Notes: a model not told the origin generated them from the sequence alone. A stretch of DNA of 62,444 nt from Clostridiales bacterium (GCA_018365455.1 JAGZJZ010000037.1:1-62444); one strand, 5' to 3'. Shown: positions 17,415 through 25,879, counted from the stretch's first letter. A program made the numbers and translations.

Positions 17415-18089
17415 TTGGAACATACAATATTAATTGTGGATGATGAAATAGATATCGTAAATATGCTGGGAGATTATTTTGAATTTAACGGCTACCAGGT
17501 AATAACTGCATTCAGTGGGATGGAGGCACTGCAAAAGGCGGAGAAAGGACCGGATTTGATCTTGCTGGATGTGAATATGCCGGATATGGACGGACTGGCG
17601 GTATGCCGCAGTATACGGGATTTTGTATCCTGCCCCATTTTATTTCTCACAGCGAAAATAGAGGATGGGGATAAAATTAAAGGTTTTCGTGCCGGAGGCG
17701 ATGACTATATCGTAAAGCCTTTTAGCATTGATGAACTTGGAGCCAGAGTAGAGGCGCACCTGCGCAGGGAACAGCGCCACGGATGTTCCTCAAAAGTAAA
17801 ATTCGATCAGGATTTTACCATTGATTATACGGAAAAGAGTGCCTATTATAAAGGGGAAGCAATTGGATTTGTAAAAAAGGAATTTGAGATCATCGAGTTT
17901 TTATCCCAGAATTCAGGCCAGATATTTGACAAAGAGCGTATTTATGAGAAGATATGGGGATTTGACGGGCAGGGAGACAGCAGTGTGGTGGCAGAACATG
18001 TAAGGCGTATCCGTTCTAAAATGGCTGCCATTGAATGTAAACCCTACATTGAAACGGTCTGGGGGGTTGGCTATAAATGGAGCAGGTAA
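17415..18089 (+). CDS. OmpR/PhoB-family response regulator
   Basis: 224 residues from a TTG start chosen for its GGGAGGT site and the normal family length. Receiver domain 1-115 with acidic pocket DDE (9-11), phospho-acceptor Asp52 in LLDVNMPD, Thr in FLTAK and Lys in YIVKPF. The winged-helix domain ends EHVRRIRSKM...VWGVGYKW. The kinase overlaps its 3' end by 13 bases. The pair is of the VanR/VanS-like class; the downstream VTT-family and glycosyltransferase genes suggest an envelope-related regulon. Confidence 0.9.
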   Translation: MEHTILIVDDEIDIVNMLGDYFEFNGYQVITAFSGMEALQKAEKGPDLILLDVNMPDMDGLAVCRSIRDFVSCPILFLTAKIEDGDKIKGFRAGGDDYIVKPFSIDELGARVEAHLRREQRHGCSSKVKFDQDFTIDYTEKSAYYKGEAIGFVKKEFEIIEFLSQNSGQIFDKERIYEKIWGFDGQGDSSVVAEHVRRIRSKMAAIECKPYIETVWGVGYKWSR

Positions 18090-19270
18090 AGAAAAAAGGC
18101 TTATCTCTTCGTGACTTGTCTCTGAAGCAATCCTTTATGCTTTATATGGTAGTATTTACCCTGATTGCATTGTTTTGCAGTCTATCCATACAGGCTGTAT
18201 TCTCTAATACGGAAAGAAATATCATCTATCGGAAAATACCCCAGAATCAGCAGCTGGAGTACTCTACCAGCTACGGGGTGCATACCACGGACGGAAGCTA
18301 TTATGAGTTTACCCCCTCAGAAGCCAGAATGGTACGCATCTGTAATATAGGAGGAGGTGTTTCCTTAATCCTCAGCTTTTTGGTTATTGTCATTATGGCA
18401 GGACTGTTGTTTTACCGCAATAAGCTAAAGGTACCGATTATGCTTCTGGAGGAGGCGGCAAATAAAATCGGACATCAGGATCTGGATTTTCACATTTATT
18501 ATAACAGCAGCAATGAAATGGGAAGGCTGTGCCGAAACTTTGAGCAGATGAGGTCTTCTCTGGATCAGAATAACCGCGAGATGTGGCGGGCAATGGAAGA
18601 GCGGAAACGCTTAAACGCCGCATTTTCCCATGATTTGCGAACACCGCTGACAGTACTGCGGGGGTATGTGGACATGCTTTCCAAATATCTGCCGGATGAT
18701 AAAGTATCCAAGGAAAAACTCATTGGAACCGTTCAGACCATGTCCGCTCATGTAACAAGGCTGGAAAATTATGTTTCCAGTATGCATGCACTGCAAAAGC
18801 TGGAGGATGTGGATATCAAGACCAGCGTCATTGATTGTGAGGAATTTGCAGAGCAGATCAGGGACTGCGCCGATATACTCTGCAGGGAAAAAGGGATGGC
18901 GTTGAAATTTACAACTCATTTTAAGTGTTCAAAAATTTCAGTGGACCGGGAATTGGTACTGCAGGTTTTTGAAAATCTAATTTCTAATGGTGTACGCTAT
19001 GGAAAAAAGGAATTGGATGTGCAGTTGTTTGCCTATGGGGAGTACTTTTCCGTAGCAGTGGGCGATGATGGAAAAGGATTTACCAAACAAGCCCTGGAGC
19101 AGGCTGTTAGGCCCTTTTACAAAGAAAAGGAAAATGTCTACGATTCTCATTTTGGACTGGGACTGAATATCTGCAAGATTCTCAGTGAAAAACATGGAGG
19201 CTCTATATTTTGCGCCAATGGACATAACGGAGGAGGCCTTGTTCAGGCGAACTTTAAAATGATGTTGTAG
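18077..19270 (+). CDS. Sensor histidine kinase (HisKA type) paired with OmpR regulator
   Basis: 397 residues. Two membrane helices (about 17-37 and 92-115) enclose a short extracellular loop of about 55 residues, then a HAMP segment, the HisKA helix with His185 in FSHDLRTPLT, and an ATPase domain with NLISNGVRYG and GDDGKGF/GLGLNI. The small loop suggests sensing of membrane or envelope state rather than a bulky soluble ligand. Translationally coupled to the regulator. Confidence 0.9.
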   Translation: MEQVKKKGLSLRDLSLKQSFMLYMVVFTLIALFCSLSIQAVFSNTERNIIYRKIPQNQQLEYSTSYGVHTTDGSYYEFTPSEARMVRICNIGGGVSLILSFLVIVIMAGLLFYRNKLKVPIMLLEEAANKIGHQDLDFHIYYNSSNEMGRLCRNFEQMRSSLDQNNREMWRAMEERKRLNAAFSHDLRTPLTVLRGYVDMLSKYLPDDKVSKEKLIGTVQTMSAHVTRLENYVSSMHALQKLEDVDIKTSVIDCEEFAEQIRDCADILCREKGMALKFTTHFKCSKISVDRELVLQVFENLISNGVRYGKKELDVQLFAYGEYFSVAVGDDGKGFTKQALEQAVRPFYKEKENVYDSHFGLGLNICKILSEKHGGSIFCANGHNGGGLVQANFKMML

Positions 19271-19405
19271 TCAGCGTTAAGAATTATGTAAGAAATTCTA
19301 TAGAAAATTATAGGTTGCAGTTGATAATTTGTTGAATATTGTATTTTATACTCTTCTTAAAAGTTGCGGAAGGAAAACTTCCAGGGCGGATAAGGAGAGT
19401 TTTTT

Positions 19406-20113
19406 ATGACATTAAAGCGGAAAAAATTAATTAGTATCGCTTGCGTTGCTATTTTCATAATCATGAGTGCTGCCGTTTTCTGGTTTGTGGGGAGGCCGAT
19501 GCTGGAATTTGTCTCACAGCCGGAAAAGTTCCGGGCATGGGTGGACGGTCATGGAATATGGGGGCGAGTTGCATTTAGCGGTATGATGGCATTGCAGATT
19601 ATTATCGCAATCATACCAGGAGAGCCGCTGGAAATAGGAGCGGGCTATGCTTTTGGAATATTTGAAGGGACAGCCCTCTGCCTGATCGGAGCCCTGCTTG
19701 GAAGTATTGTGGTATTCTTTTTCGTCAGGTATTTTGGGGTAAAAGCGGTAGAGGTGTTTTATCCCAGGGAGAAGATCCAGTCACTTAAAATTATGCAGAA
19801 TAAGAAGAAGCTGAATACACTGACGTTCCTGCTGTTTCTGATTCCGGGGACGCCAAAAGATCTGATGACCTATGTGATCGGGCTTACTACAATGAGACTT
19901 TCCACCTGGATTTTAATTACAGGAATAGCCAGAATTCCCTCCATTATAACTTCTACGGTTGGAGGTGATGCACTGGGCGTTCAGAATTACCAGTTTGCCA
20001 TTCTTGTATTTGCTGTCACAATTGTGATCAGCATTGCCGGATTACTTGTATATCGTGGGATAACGGTGCGTGGTGCCGCAAAAGAAGGAGGAGAAAGTTA
20101 TGGAAATGATTAA
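19406..20113 (+). CDS. TVP38/TMEM64 (VTT/DedA-like) membrane protein
   Basis: 235 residues with about five to six membrane helices. The core block GEPLEIGAGYAFGIFEG and the later LIPGTPKDLMTYVIGLT are characteristic of the TVP38/TMEM64 family, whose members are linked to phospholipid scrambling and transport of lipid-linked carriers. AAGGAGAG precedes the ATG. Its 3' end overlaps the glycosyltransferase start, so the two are coupled; a role in lipid or lipid-linked glycan handling with that enzyme is inferred. Confidence 0.88.
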   Translation: MTLKRKKLISIACVAIFIIMSAAVFWFVGRPMLEFVSQPEKFRAWVDGHGIWGRVAFSGMMALQIIIAIIPGEPLEIGAGYAFGIFEGTALCLIGALLGSIVVFFFVRYFGVKAVEVFYPREKIQSLKIMQNKKKLNTLTFLLFLIPGTPKDLMTYVIGLTTMRLSTWILITGIARIPSIITSTVGGDALGVQNYQFAILVFAVTIVISIAGLLVYRGITVRGAAKEGGESYGND

Positions 20114-21356
20114 ATATGTAAATTATCTGATTGCCATGGTATTTATCTGCTGTTATTCTTACCAGCTGTTCTATGTGGCGGCGGCACTGCTCAAAAAACC
20201 CGGGACATCCGGAAAAGTGAATTACCATAGGTATGCAGTGCTGATATCAGCCAGAAATGAGGAGGCTGTAATCGCACAGCTGATAAAGAGTATACGTAAC
20301 CAGAGCTATCCGTCCAAATACGTAGATATATATGTTGTTGCGGATAACTGCACGGACAGGACGGCTGAGATAGCCCGGGCAAATCATGCATGTGTCTGGG
20401 AGCGTTTTAATACGTCCCAGGTGGGGAAAGGATATGCGCTGCGCTTCCTGTTCCAGAATATCAAAGCTGCCGGTCTGGATCAGAAATACGATGGCTATTT
20501 TATATTTGATGCAGATAATCTGCTGGACGAATGTTACATAGAAAACATGAACCGTACATTTTCTGACGGGCACCGCATTATCACCAGTTATCGTAATTCC
20601 AAAAACTTTGGGGATAACTGGATATCTGCCGGATATTCCCTGTGGTTTTTAAGAGAATCCAGGTACTTAAACCAGGCACGAATGTCATTAAGAAGCAGTT
20701 GTGCTGTTTCCGGCACCGGATTTTTAATTCACAGTGACATTGTGAAAAAAAATCAGGGATGGAATCATTTCCTGCTGACAGAAGATATTGAATTTACAGT
20801 GGACAGCATTTTACAGGGAGAGCGCATAGCCTATTGCCCGGATGCAGTTCTGTATGATGAACAGCCGGTGTCATTCCGCCAGTCATGGAACCAGAGGCTG
20901 CGCTGGGCAAAGGGAAACATGCAGGTATTTGCCAACTACGGCGGTAAACTGATCCGGAATATCTTTGAAAAAGGAAGCTTTGCCTGCTATGATATGGTGA
21001 TGTCAATTATGCCGGCAATCATTCTGACTGTTCTCAGCTGTATATTAAATACAGCCGGTTTCATCGTCAGCCTGGTGTACAAAGATGCAGACATATTGGT
21101 GCTGCTGCAGTCCATTGGGGAGTTTTTGGTAAATGGGTATCTGATGATGCTGGCGATGGGTGCGCTGACGGCAGTCACAGAATGGAGAAGGATTCATGCT
21201 CCTGCCTATAAGAAAATTGTTTATGTATTTACCTTTCCACTGTTTATGATTACTTATATACCCATATCCATCGCAGCGTTGTTTAAAAAGGTGGAGTGGA
21301 AGCCAATCCACCATGGAATTTCCAAGACGCTGGATGAGGTACGGGCAAAAGTGTAG
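20100..21356 (+). CDS. Membrane GT2 glycosyltransferase
   Basis: 418 residues from ATG 20100, set by AAGGAGGAG 7 bases upstream; the earlier in-frame ATG at 20070 has no site. An N-terminal helix is followed by a GT-A domain with SARNEE, VADNCTDRTAE, a metal-binding DAD, SGTGF, acid EDIEFT and QRLRWAKG, the QxxRW signature of processive family 2 enzymes. Three to four helices close the protein. It overlaps the VTT gene by 14 bases. A cell-envelope polysaccharide or glycolipid product is likely; sugar and acceptor are unknown. Confidence 0.88.
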   Translation: MEMIKYVNYLIAMVFICCYSYQLFYVAAALLKKPGTSGKVNYHRYAVLISARNEEAVIAQLIKSIRNQSYPSKYVDIYVVADNCTDRTAEIARANHACVWERFNTSQVGKGYALRFLFQNIKAAGLDQKYDGYFIFDADNLLDECYIENMNRTFSDGHRIITSYRNSKNFGDNWISAGYSLWFLRESRYLNQARMSLRSSCAVSGTGFLIHSDIVKKNQGWNHFLLTEDIEFTVDSILQGERIAYCPDAVLYDEQPVSFRQSWNQRLRWAKGNMQVFANYGGKLIRNIFEKGSFACYDMVMSIMPAIILTVLSCILNTAGFIVSLVYKDADILVLLQSIGEFLVNGYLMMLAMGALTAVTEWRRIHAPAYKKIVYVFTFPLFMITYIPISIAALFKKVEWKPIHHGISKTLDEVRAKV

Positions 21357-21371
21357 GGAAGAAAAAAAAGC

Positions 21372-21402
21372 TTGACTTCAAGTTAGCTTTAAGACTTATA
21401 CT
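21372..21402 (+). promoter_or_regulatory. MerR-type promoter before alcohol dehydrogenase
   Basis: TTGACT (21372-21377) and TATACT (21397-21402) are spaced by 19 bases, and the spacer carries the palindrome CTTCAAGTTAGCTTTAAG (21376-21393). Long spacers with a central dyad are the mark of MerR-family activators, and this dyad resembles sites of aldehyde-responsive AdhR-like members. No MerR gene lies in the window. Confidence 0.8.
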
Positions 21403-21501
21403 TTCTTTATCGATAAACAGTCTCCGGTACAGACAGATGAGGATGTCACAGATGACCAATTCTGCTGTACGGATGTACAGATAATAGAAAGGGGATATAA
21501 C

Positions 21502-22671
21502 ATGAATTTTAATTATTACATTCCAACCAGAATCTTATTTGGCAAAGGATCATTGAATGATCTGCACAGGCAGGAATTGCCGGGAAAGAAGGCGCTGATT
21601 GTTACAACAGGAGGAACCTCCGTAAAGAAATACGGTTATCTTGAAAAAGTACAGAAGCAATTGGAAAAAGCAGGGGTATCTCATCTGCTGTTTGACAAGA
21701 TTCTGCCAAACCCGATAAAAGACCATGTTATGGAAGGCGCTGCTTTCTGCAAAGAGAACGGAATTGATTTTGTAGTGGGTCTTGGCGGCGGCAGCAGCAT
21801 TGATGCGGCAAAGGCGATAGCTGTAATGGCTGCAAATGATGGGGATTACTGGGATTATGTATCGGGCGGCAGTGGAAAAGGATTGCCGGTACCAAATAAT
21901 CCGCTACCGATTATTGCGATTACCACAACTGCCGGAACTGGAACAGAAGCAGACCCATGGACGGTAACTACCAAGACAGAGACAAACGAAAAAATTGGTT
22001 TCGGATATGATAAGACATTTCCCATGTTAGCGATTGTAGACCCGGAACTGATGACGACGGTTCCATCACGCCTCACCGCATATCAGGGATTTGACGCATT
22101 GTTCCACAGTACGGAAGGATATTTAAATAATATTTCCTATGTAATGAGTGATATGTTTGCACTAAAAGCAATAGAACTGATTGGAAAAAGCCTTCATAAG
22201 GCAGTGGCAGAAGGCGATAACATGGACGCCAGAGCAGATGTGGCACTTGCCAATACTCTTGCAGGAATGGTAGAATCCACCTCTTCCTGTACGTCAGAAC
22301 ACAGTATTGCCCATGCTATCAGCGCATATCATCCGGACTTTGTACACGGCGAAGCTTTAATCGCAATCAGTAAAGCATATTATACACATTTTGCAAAAAC
22401 AAATCAGTGTGAAGAACGAATGGTTCAGATGGCGAAAGCCCTTGGAAAAACAGATGCAAAAACTGCAATGGATTTTGTGGATGCCCTGACAGAGCTGCAA
22501 AAGGTCTGCGGAGTTGATGATATTAAAATGAGCAGCCATGGCATGAAAAAAGAAGAACTGAAAAAATATGCAGATAATGCAAGAGCCACCATGGGTGGAC
22601 TCTATGCAGGTGATCCGGTTCAGCTGAGTGATGAAGATGTGCTGAAAATTTTAGAAGAATCTTATAAATAA
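21502..22671 (+). CDS. Iron-containing alcohol dehydrogenase
   Basis: 389 residues, full length for the family (butanol/lactaldehyde dehydrogenase type). NAD(P)-binding GGGSS (about 94-98) and the metal-site residues in GFDALFHSTEGY, EHSIAHAIS and HGEAL are present. It interconverts an aldehyde and an alcohol with NAD(P)H; the exact substrate is not evident. The MerR-type promoter suggests induction by reactive aldehydes. AAAGGGGAT precedes the ATG. Confidence 0.92.
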   Translation: MNFNYYIPTRILFGKGSLNDLHRQELPGKKALIVTTGGTSVKKYGYLEKVQKQLEKAGVSHLLFDKILPNPIKDHVMEGAAFCKENGIDFVVGLGGGSSIDAAKAIAVMAANDGDYWDYVSGGSGKGLPVPNNPLPIIAITTTAGTGTEADPWTVTTKTETNEKIGFGYDKTFPMLAIVDPELMTTVPSRLTAYQGFDALFHSTEGYLNNISYVMSDMFALKAIELIGKSLHKAVAEGDNMDARADVALANTLAGMVESTSSCTSEHSIAHAISAYHPDFVHGEALIAISKAYYTHFAKTNQCEERMVQMAKALGKTDAKTAMDFVDALTELQKVCGVDDIKMSSHGMKKEELKKYADNARATMGGLYAGDPVQLSDEDVLKILEESYK

Positions 22672-22689
22672 GAACAACTTAAATACTGT

Positions 22690-23370
22690 TTAGTAGACAT
22701 ACATGCCTTTCTGGCGGAAAGTATCCAGCATTTTATTTAACATGCTCTTACTTTTCGACAGGAGGGCTTTTGAATTTATATTTACAATATAACCACGTCT
22801 CAGGGCACTGATTGCGGTCTTATAAACGCAGGCAGATGCATCCAGTCCGACAATCGTCAGGGTGTTAATTTCATGATCCGTAAGAAGGCGGGAAAGGGCT
22901 TTGCAGGAAAACGCATCCTGCTGGTGCTTGATAAACTGATGATCACTAATGATATCTAATCCCGTTACAAAATCACTTCCATGATCCCAGCCGGAAAGCC
23001 TACCGCCCATTGCAAGGCAGCCAAAAATATTGTCCAGGGAAGAAAATACCTGTCTTACATATATAACCATGTCTCCATCAGCTCTGGCTTTCTCTATCGT
23101 GTCATTCACCGCTTTCAAAAAAGGTTCTTTGTTAGAGTAGGAGCCTCTTTGTCCGCATAATCCTTCCTGCAGATCAATTACCAGCAGCGCCCTTTTTGAT
23201 TCTGTCCGGAAACGAATTCGATCCCCGGTGGAAGGTATGAGAAAAATAACAATTCTTGCCAGCAGCAGAAGCAGAATGACATAGGCTGCCAGGGACGGGG
23301 TTATGATGCACAGGGTAAAGAATATGGCGATGCTGATAATGTGGATGAATACATATTTTAGTTTTTGCAT
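22690..23370 (-). CDS. Isochorismatase-family cysteine hydrolase with N-terminal membrane helices
   Basis: 226 residues. The first 45 residues are hydrophobic and form one or two membrane helices (IISIAIFFTLCIITPSLAAY and on), then an isochorismatase-like hydrolase domain starts with RALLVIDLQEG (catalytic Asp) and holds the nucleophile Cys in VGLDASACVYKTAISALRRG. Family members hydrolyse amides or vinyl ethers such as nicotinamide; the membrane anchor is unusual. Convergent with the dehydrogenase, only 18 bases between stops. Confidence 0.85.
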   Translation of the reverse strand: MQKLKYVFIHIISIAIFFTLCIITPSLAAYVILLLLLARIVIFLIPSTGDRIRFRTESKRALLVIDLQEGLCGQRGSYSNKEPFLKAVNDTIEKARADGDMVIYVRQVFSSLDNIFGCLAMGGRLSGWDHGSDFVTGLDIISDHQFIKHQQDAFSCKALSRLLTDHEINTLTIVGLDASACVYKTAISALRRGYIVNINSKALLSKSKSMLNKMLDTFRQKGMYVY

Positions 23371-23506
23371 AATGAGATATACCTCCCAGGTAGTATTCTA
23401 TATATTGATTAATATGAGTATAGCATAGTCTTTTGGGAAATCACAGTATCAAAACGAAGAGATACAAATTTTCAGGGGTGACTTTTGGATAACTTTAAAG
23501 TTTTAT

Positions 23507-23535
23507 TTGACAAAGTTTTAAACGTTGAATATAAT
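23507..23535 (+). promoter_or_regulatory. Promoter of antisense RNA, module 2
   Basis: TTGACA (23507-23512) and TATAAT (23530-23535), both perfect, 17-base spacer. Confidence 0.85.
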
Positions 23536-23541
23536 ATGATT

Positions 23542-23638
23542 AACAAGACAGCCGGAGGATAGCTGGTACCTATCCGTTCTGGTAATTATATGTTATAAAA
23601 AATAACGCATGCTTTCCAGAGTGGGGGCGTTATTTTTT
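23542..23638 (+). ncRNA. Candidate antisense antitoxin RNA, module 2
   Basis: About 97 nt from the expected start to the terminator. It contains hairpin GGATAG/CTATCC flanked by CCGGA/TTCTGG, and overlaps the 3' end of the toxin-like gene. The shared stem with AAAAAATAACGC (23597-23608) and GCGTTATTTTTT (23627-23638) ends it. Boundaries are inferred. Confidence 0.7.
23597..23638. terminator. Bidirectional terminator, module 2
   Basis: AAAAAATAACGC pairs with GCGTTATTTTTT; it serves both the antisense RNA and the opposing toxin-like transcript. Confidence 0.85.
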
Positions 23639-23725
23639 ATGCTTCTTTTTGATAGTTATAACTAAGGTTATAACAGATGTAAGCATGATTACGAAGGTGA
23701 ACAAATCACTGTATGTAACGTACAT
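23630..23725 (-). CDS. Holin-like type I toxin peptide, 31 aa (module 2)
   Basis: 31 residues: MYVTYSDLFTF, a hydrophobic helix VIMLTSVITLVITI, then KKKHKK. GGGGTGGTG lies 4 bases before the ATG. The TYSDLF N terminus, single helix and basic tail fit the Firmicute holin-like toxin (Hol_Tox) group, and the stop codon lies in the terminator shared with the opposing antisense RNA. Nearly identical to module 3 (differences at residues 10 and 26). Confidence 0.78.
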   Translation of the reverse strand: MYVTYSDLFTFVIMLTSVITLVITIKKKHKK

Positions 23726-23872
23726 CGGCACCACCCCATTTCTGACAAGACTCAGAACGGATGGCACAACGCCCTGCCGGCTGCCCGGTTAAATATATTA
23801 TTGTCGAAGTTGAAAGTTCGAAATCATTTGCTAAAATTAAAAAAGAGTGTGTGTGGCATAGTAAGTTGTCCT

Positions 23873-23935
23873 AAAGCGTGTTTTAAAATTGCTTTCTGGC
23901 AGCTGTGCATCCCAGTTTGTGGGAGATTTGTCCCG
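23873..23935 (-). repeat. Dispersed intergenic repeat, copy 2
   Basis: Read on the minus strand: CGGGACAAATCTCCCACAAA, CAGCTGCCAG, AAAGCAATTTTAAAACACGC. Same family as 14902-14974. It lies between toxin-antitoxin modules 2 and 3. Confidence 0.7.
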
Positions 23936-24019
23936 GATGAAGGGCGGCAAGCGTGCTATGTAACCTGAATAATATACAATAAGAGAGAAAAAAAGAGAGA
24001 CTTAATTTAAAGCTTTTAT

Positions 24020-24048
24020 TTGACAAATATCTAAACATTGACTATAAT
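24020..24048 (+). promoter_or_regulatory. Promoter of antisense RNA, module 3
   Basis: TTGACA (24020-24025) and TATAAT (24043-24048), both perfect, 17-base spacer. Confidence 0.85.
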
Positions 24049-24054
24049 ATGCTT

Positions 24055-24149
24055 AACAAGACAGCCGGAGGATAGTCGTGACCTATCCGTTCTGGTAATA
24101 ATGGACTAAAAATAACGCCTTATCTTATCAGGACGAGGGCGTTATTTTT
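24055..24149 (+). ncRNA. Candidate antisense antitoxin RNA, module 3
   Basis: Duplicate of the module 2 RNA with changes concentrated in the loop of the GGATAG/CTATCC hairpin (GTCGTGAC here against CTGGTAC). Loop divergence between paired copies is what one expects if the loop sets which toxin mRNA is recognised; that is an inference. It ends at the terminator 24108-24149. Confidence 0.7.
24108..24149. terminator. Bidirectional terminator, module 3
   Basis: AAAAATAACGCC near 24108-24119 pairs with GGCGTTATTTTT at 24138-24149. Confidence 0.82.
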
Positions 24150-24237
24150 TATGCTTCTTTATGATAGTTATAACTAAGGTTATAACGGATGTAAGCATAA
24201 TTACAAAAGCGAATAAATCACTGTATGTAACGTACAT
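24142..24237 (-). CDS. Holin-like type I toxin peptide, 31 aa (module 3)
   Basis: 31 residues: MYVTYSDLFAF, helix VIMLTSVITLVITII, tail KKHKK. Same GGGGTGGTG site and leader as module 2. Silent and near-neutral changes only, which suggests that the peptide is maintained by selection after the duplication. Confidence 0.78.
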   Translation of the reverse strand: MYVTYSDLFAFVIMLTSVITLVITIIKKHKK

Positions 24238-24534
24238 CGGCACCACCCCATTTCTGACAAGACTCAGAACGGATGGCACAACGCCCTGTCGGCTGCCCGG
24301 TTAAATATATTATTGTAGAAGCTGAAAGTTCGAAATCATTTACTAAAATTAAAAAAGAGTGTGGGTGGTATAATAAGAATGAGTTACCGTGTTATTCAGG
24401 TTGTGGAATTAAAGATGTTGTAAATGCTTAATATAAGAATTTATGAAGAATAAGTAATGTGGATGTCATAGAACAGGATTAGCATATTTATCCACTCTTA
24501 CTAAGAAAGACTGTAAATGGTGAATTAAAAATAG

Positions 24535-24622
24535 CGGAGACGGTGGGATTCGAACCCACGTGCCGGTTGCCCGACAACTTGATTTCGAGTCAAGCTCGTT
24601 ATGGCCACTTCGATACGTCTCC
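24535..24622 (-). tRNA. tRNA-Ser(CGA)
   Basis: Acceptor arms GGAGACG/CGTCTCC, anticodon stem CTTGA/TCAAG around loop CTCGAAA (anticodon CGA), a long variable arm typical of class II tRNA, TpsiC arm with GGTTCGAATC, and discriminator G. CCA is not encoded. It reads UCG serine codons. Confidence 0.96.
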
Positions 24623-24679
24623 GTGCACCTGTATAGTATATCACATTTTTTGAAAAATGCAAAAACTTTATTCAAGTTA

Positions 24680-24708
24680 TTGTGATAAAAGTAAAAATAA
24701 TATATAAT
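24680..24708 (+). promoter_or_regulatory. Promoter of phosphofructokinase
   Basis: TTGTGA (24680-24685) and TATAAT (24703-24708), 17-base spacer, about 90-base leader. Confidence 0.7.
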
Positions 24709-24805
24709 GAACAAAGAGGCGTGTTTATCTGCCTGTTTGAAGAGAAATATAAGGAACAAAGTGGTTGGTATCACTTTGATTATAACAGGAAAGGTGTAGT
24801 GTCAT

Positions 24806-25879
24806 ATGATTAGAATTGGAATGTTAACAAGCGGTGGCGACTGTCAGGCTTTAAATGCAACAATGCGCGGTGTCGTAAAGGGGCTGAGCACCAATGCGGA
24901 CGAGCTGGAAGTATACGGGTTCGCAAATGGATATAAAGGGCTTATTTATGGAGACTACAGAATGCTGACCAGCAAGGATTTTTCCGGTATTCTCACGAAA
25001 GGCGGGACGATTTTAGGAACTTCCAGACAGCCATTCAAGCTTATGCGCGTCCCGGATGAAAATGGACTGGACAAGGTAGAGGCGATGAAACAGACCTACT
25101 ATAAACTCCGTCTGGACTGCCTGGTGATTCTGGGTGGAAATGGTACACAAAAGACAGCAAACCTGCTTCGGGAAGAAGGTTTGAATATCATACATCTGCC
25201 TAAGACTATTGACAATGATATCTGGGGAACAGACATGACTTTTGGCTTCCAGAGTGCTGCCAATATTGCTACAGATGCCATTGACTGCATTCATACCACT
25301 GCGGCATCACACAACCGTGTCTTCATCGTAGAAGTAATGGGACATAAGGTTGGATGGCTTACACTCCATGCGGGAATTGCCGGCGGGGCGGATATAATTT
25401 TACTGCCTGAGGTCCCATATGATATCAAGAAAGTGATTGAAGCCATTGACAAACGTTCCAGGGATGGAAAGGGATTTACCATTCTGGCTGTGGCAGAAGG
25501 TGCAATTTCAAAAGAAGATGCAAAACTGTCCAAGAAAGAATTGAAAGAAAAGTTAAAGAATAAGAGACATCCATCCGTTTCCTATGAAATTGCAGAGAAG
25601 ATCCAGGCTGAAACAGGCATGGAGATTCGGATCACAGTTCCGGGACATACACAGAGAGGCGGAAGCCCATGTCCTTATGACCGTGTTCTGTCTACAAGAC
25701 TGGGTGCAGAAGCAGCACAGTGTATTCTGGACAAGGAATATGGATACATGGTGGGAATCGTAAATGGCAAAGCTAAGAAGATTCCGCTGGAGGATGTAGC
25801 AGGCAAGTTGAAAATGGTATCGCCGGATGACCAGCTGATCAAGGAAGCAAAACTGATCGGCATAAGTTTCGGAGATTAA
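24806..25879 (+). CDS. pfkA: 6-phosphofructokinase (mixed-substrate type)
   Basis: 357 residues, slightly longer than the 320-residue allosteric enzyme. It phosphorylates fructose 6-phosphate to the 1,6-bisphosphate. TSGGD at the N terminus, GGNGT (Gly113, the position that is Gly in ATP enzymes and Asp in pyrophosphate enzymes), PKTIDND (Lys133 where ATP enzymes have Gly; the catalytic TID follows) and PGHTQRGG are seen. Gly with Lys at these two sites is the combination of the mixed-substrate group III, so the phosphate donor cannot be settled from sequence. It has its own promoter and lies 18 bases upstream of dnaX. Confidence 0.92.
   Translation: MIRIGMLTSGGDCQALNATMRGVVKGLSTNADELEVYGFANGYKGLIYGDYRMLTSKDFSGILTKGGTILGTSRQPFKLMRVPDENGLDKVEAMKQTYYKLRLDCLVILGGNGTQKTANLLREEGLNIIHLPKTIDNDIWGTDMTFGFQSAANIATDAIDCIHTTAASHNRVFIVEVMGHKVGWLTLHAGIAGGADIILLPEVPYDIKKVIEAIDKRSRDGKGFTILAVAEGAISKEDAKLSKKELKEKLKNKRHPSVSYEIAEKIQAETGMEIRITVPGHTQRGGSPCPYDRVLSTRLGAEAAQCILDKEYGYMVGIVNGKAKKIPLEDVAGKLKMVSPDDQLIKEAKLIGISFGD

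Larger units (their letters stand above)
23495..24377. repeat. Tandem duplication of a type I toxin-antitoxin-like module
   Basis: Bases 23495-23864 recur at about 24008-24377 (period 512-513). Both copies keep the antisense promoter, antisense RNA, shared terminator, 31-codon toxin-like gene and its leader, with scattered substitutions. The 140 bases between the copies carry a dispersed repeat (23873-23935). Confidence 0.85.
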
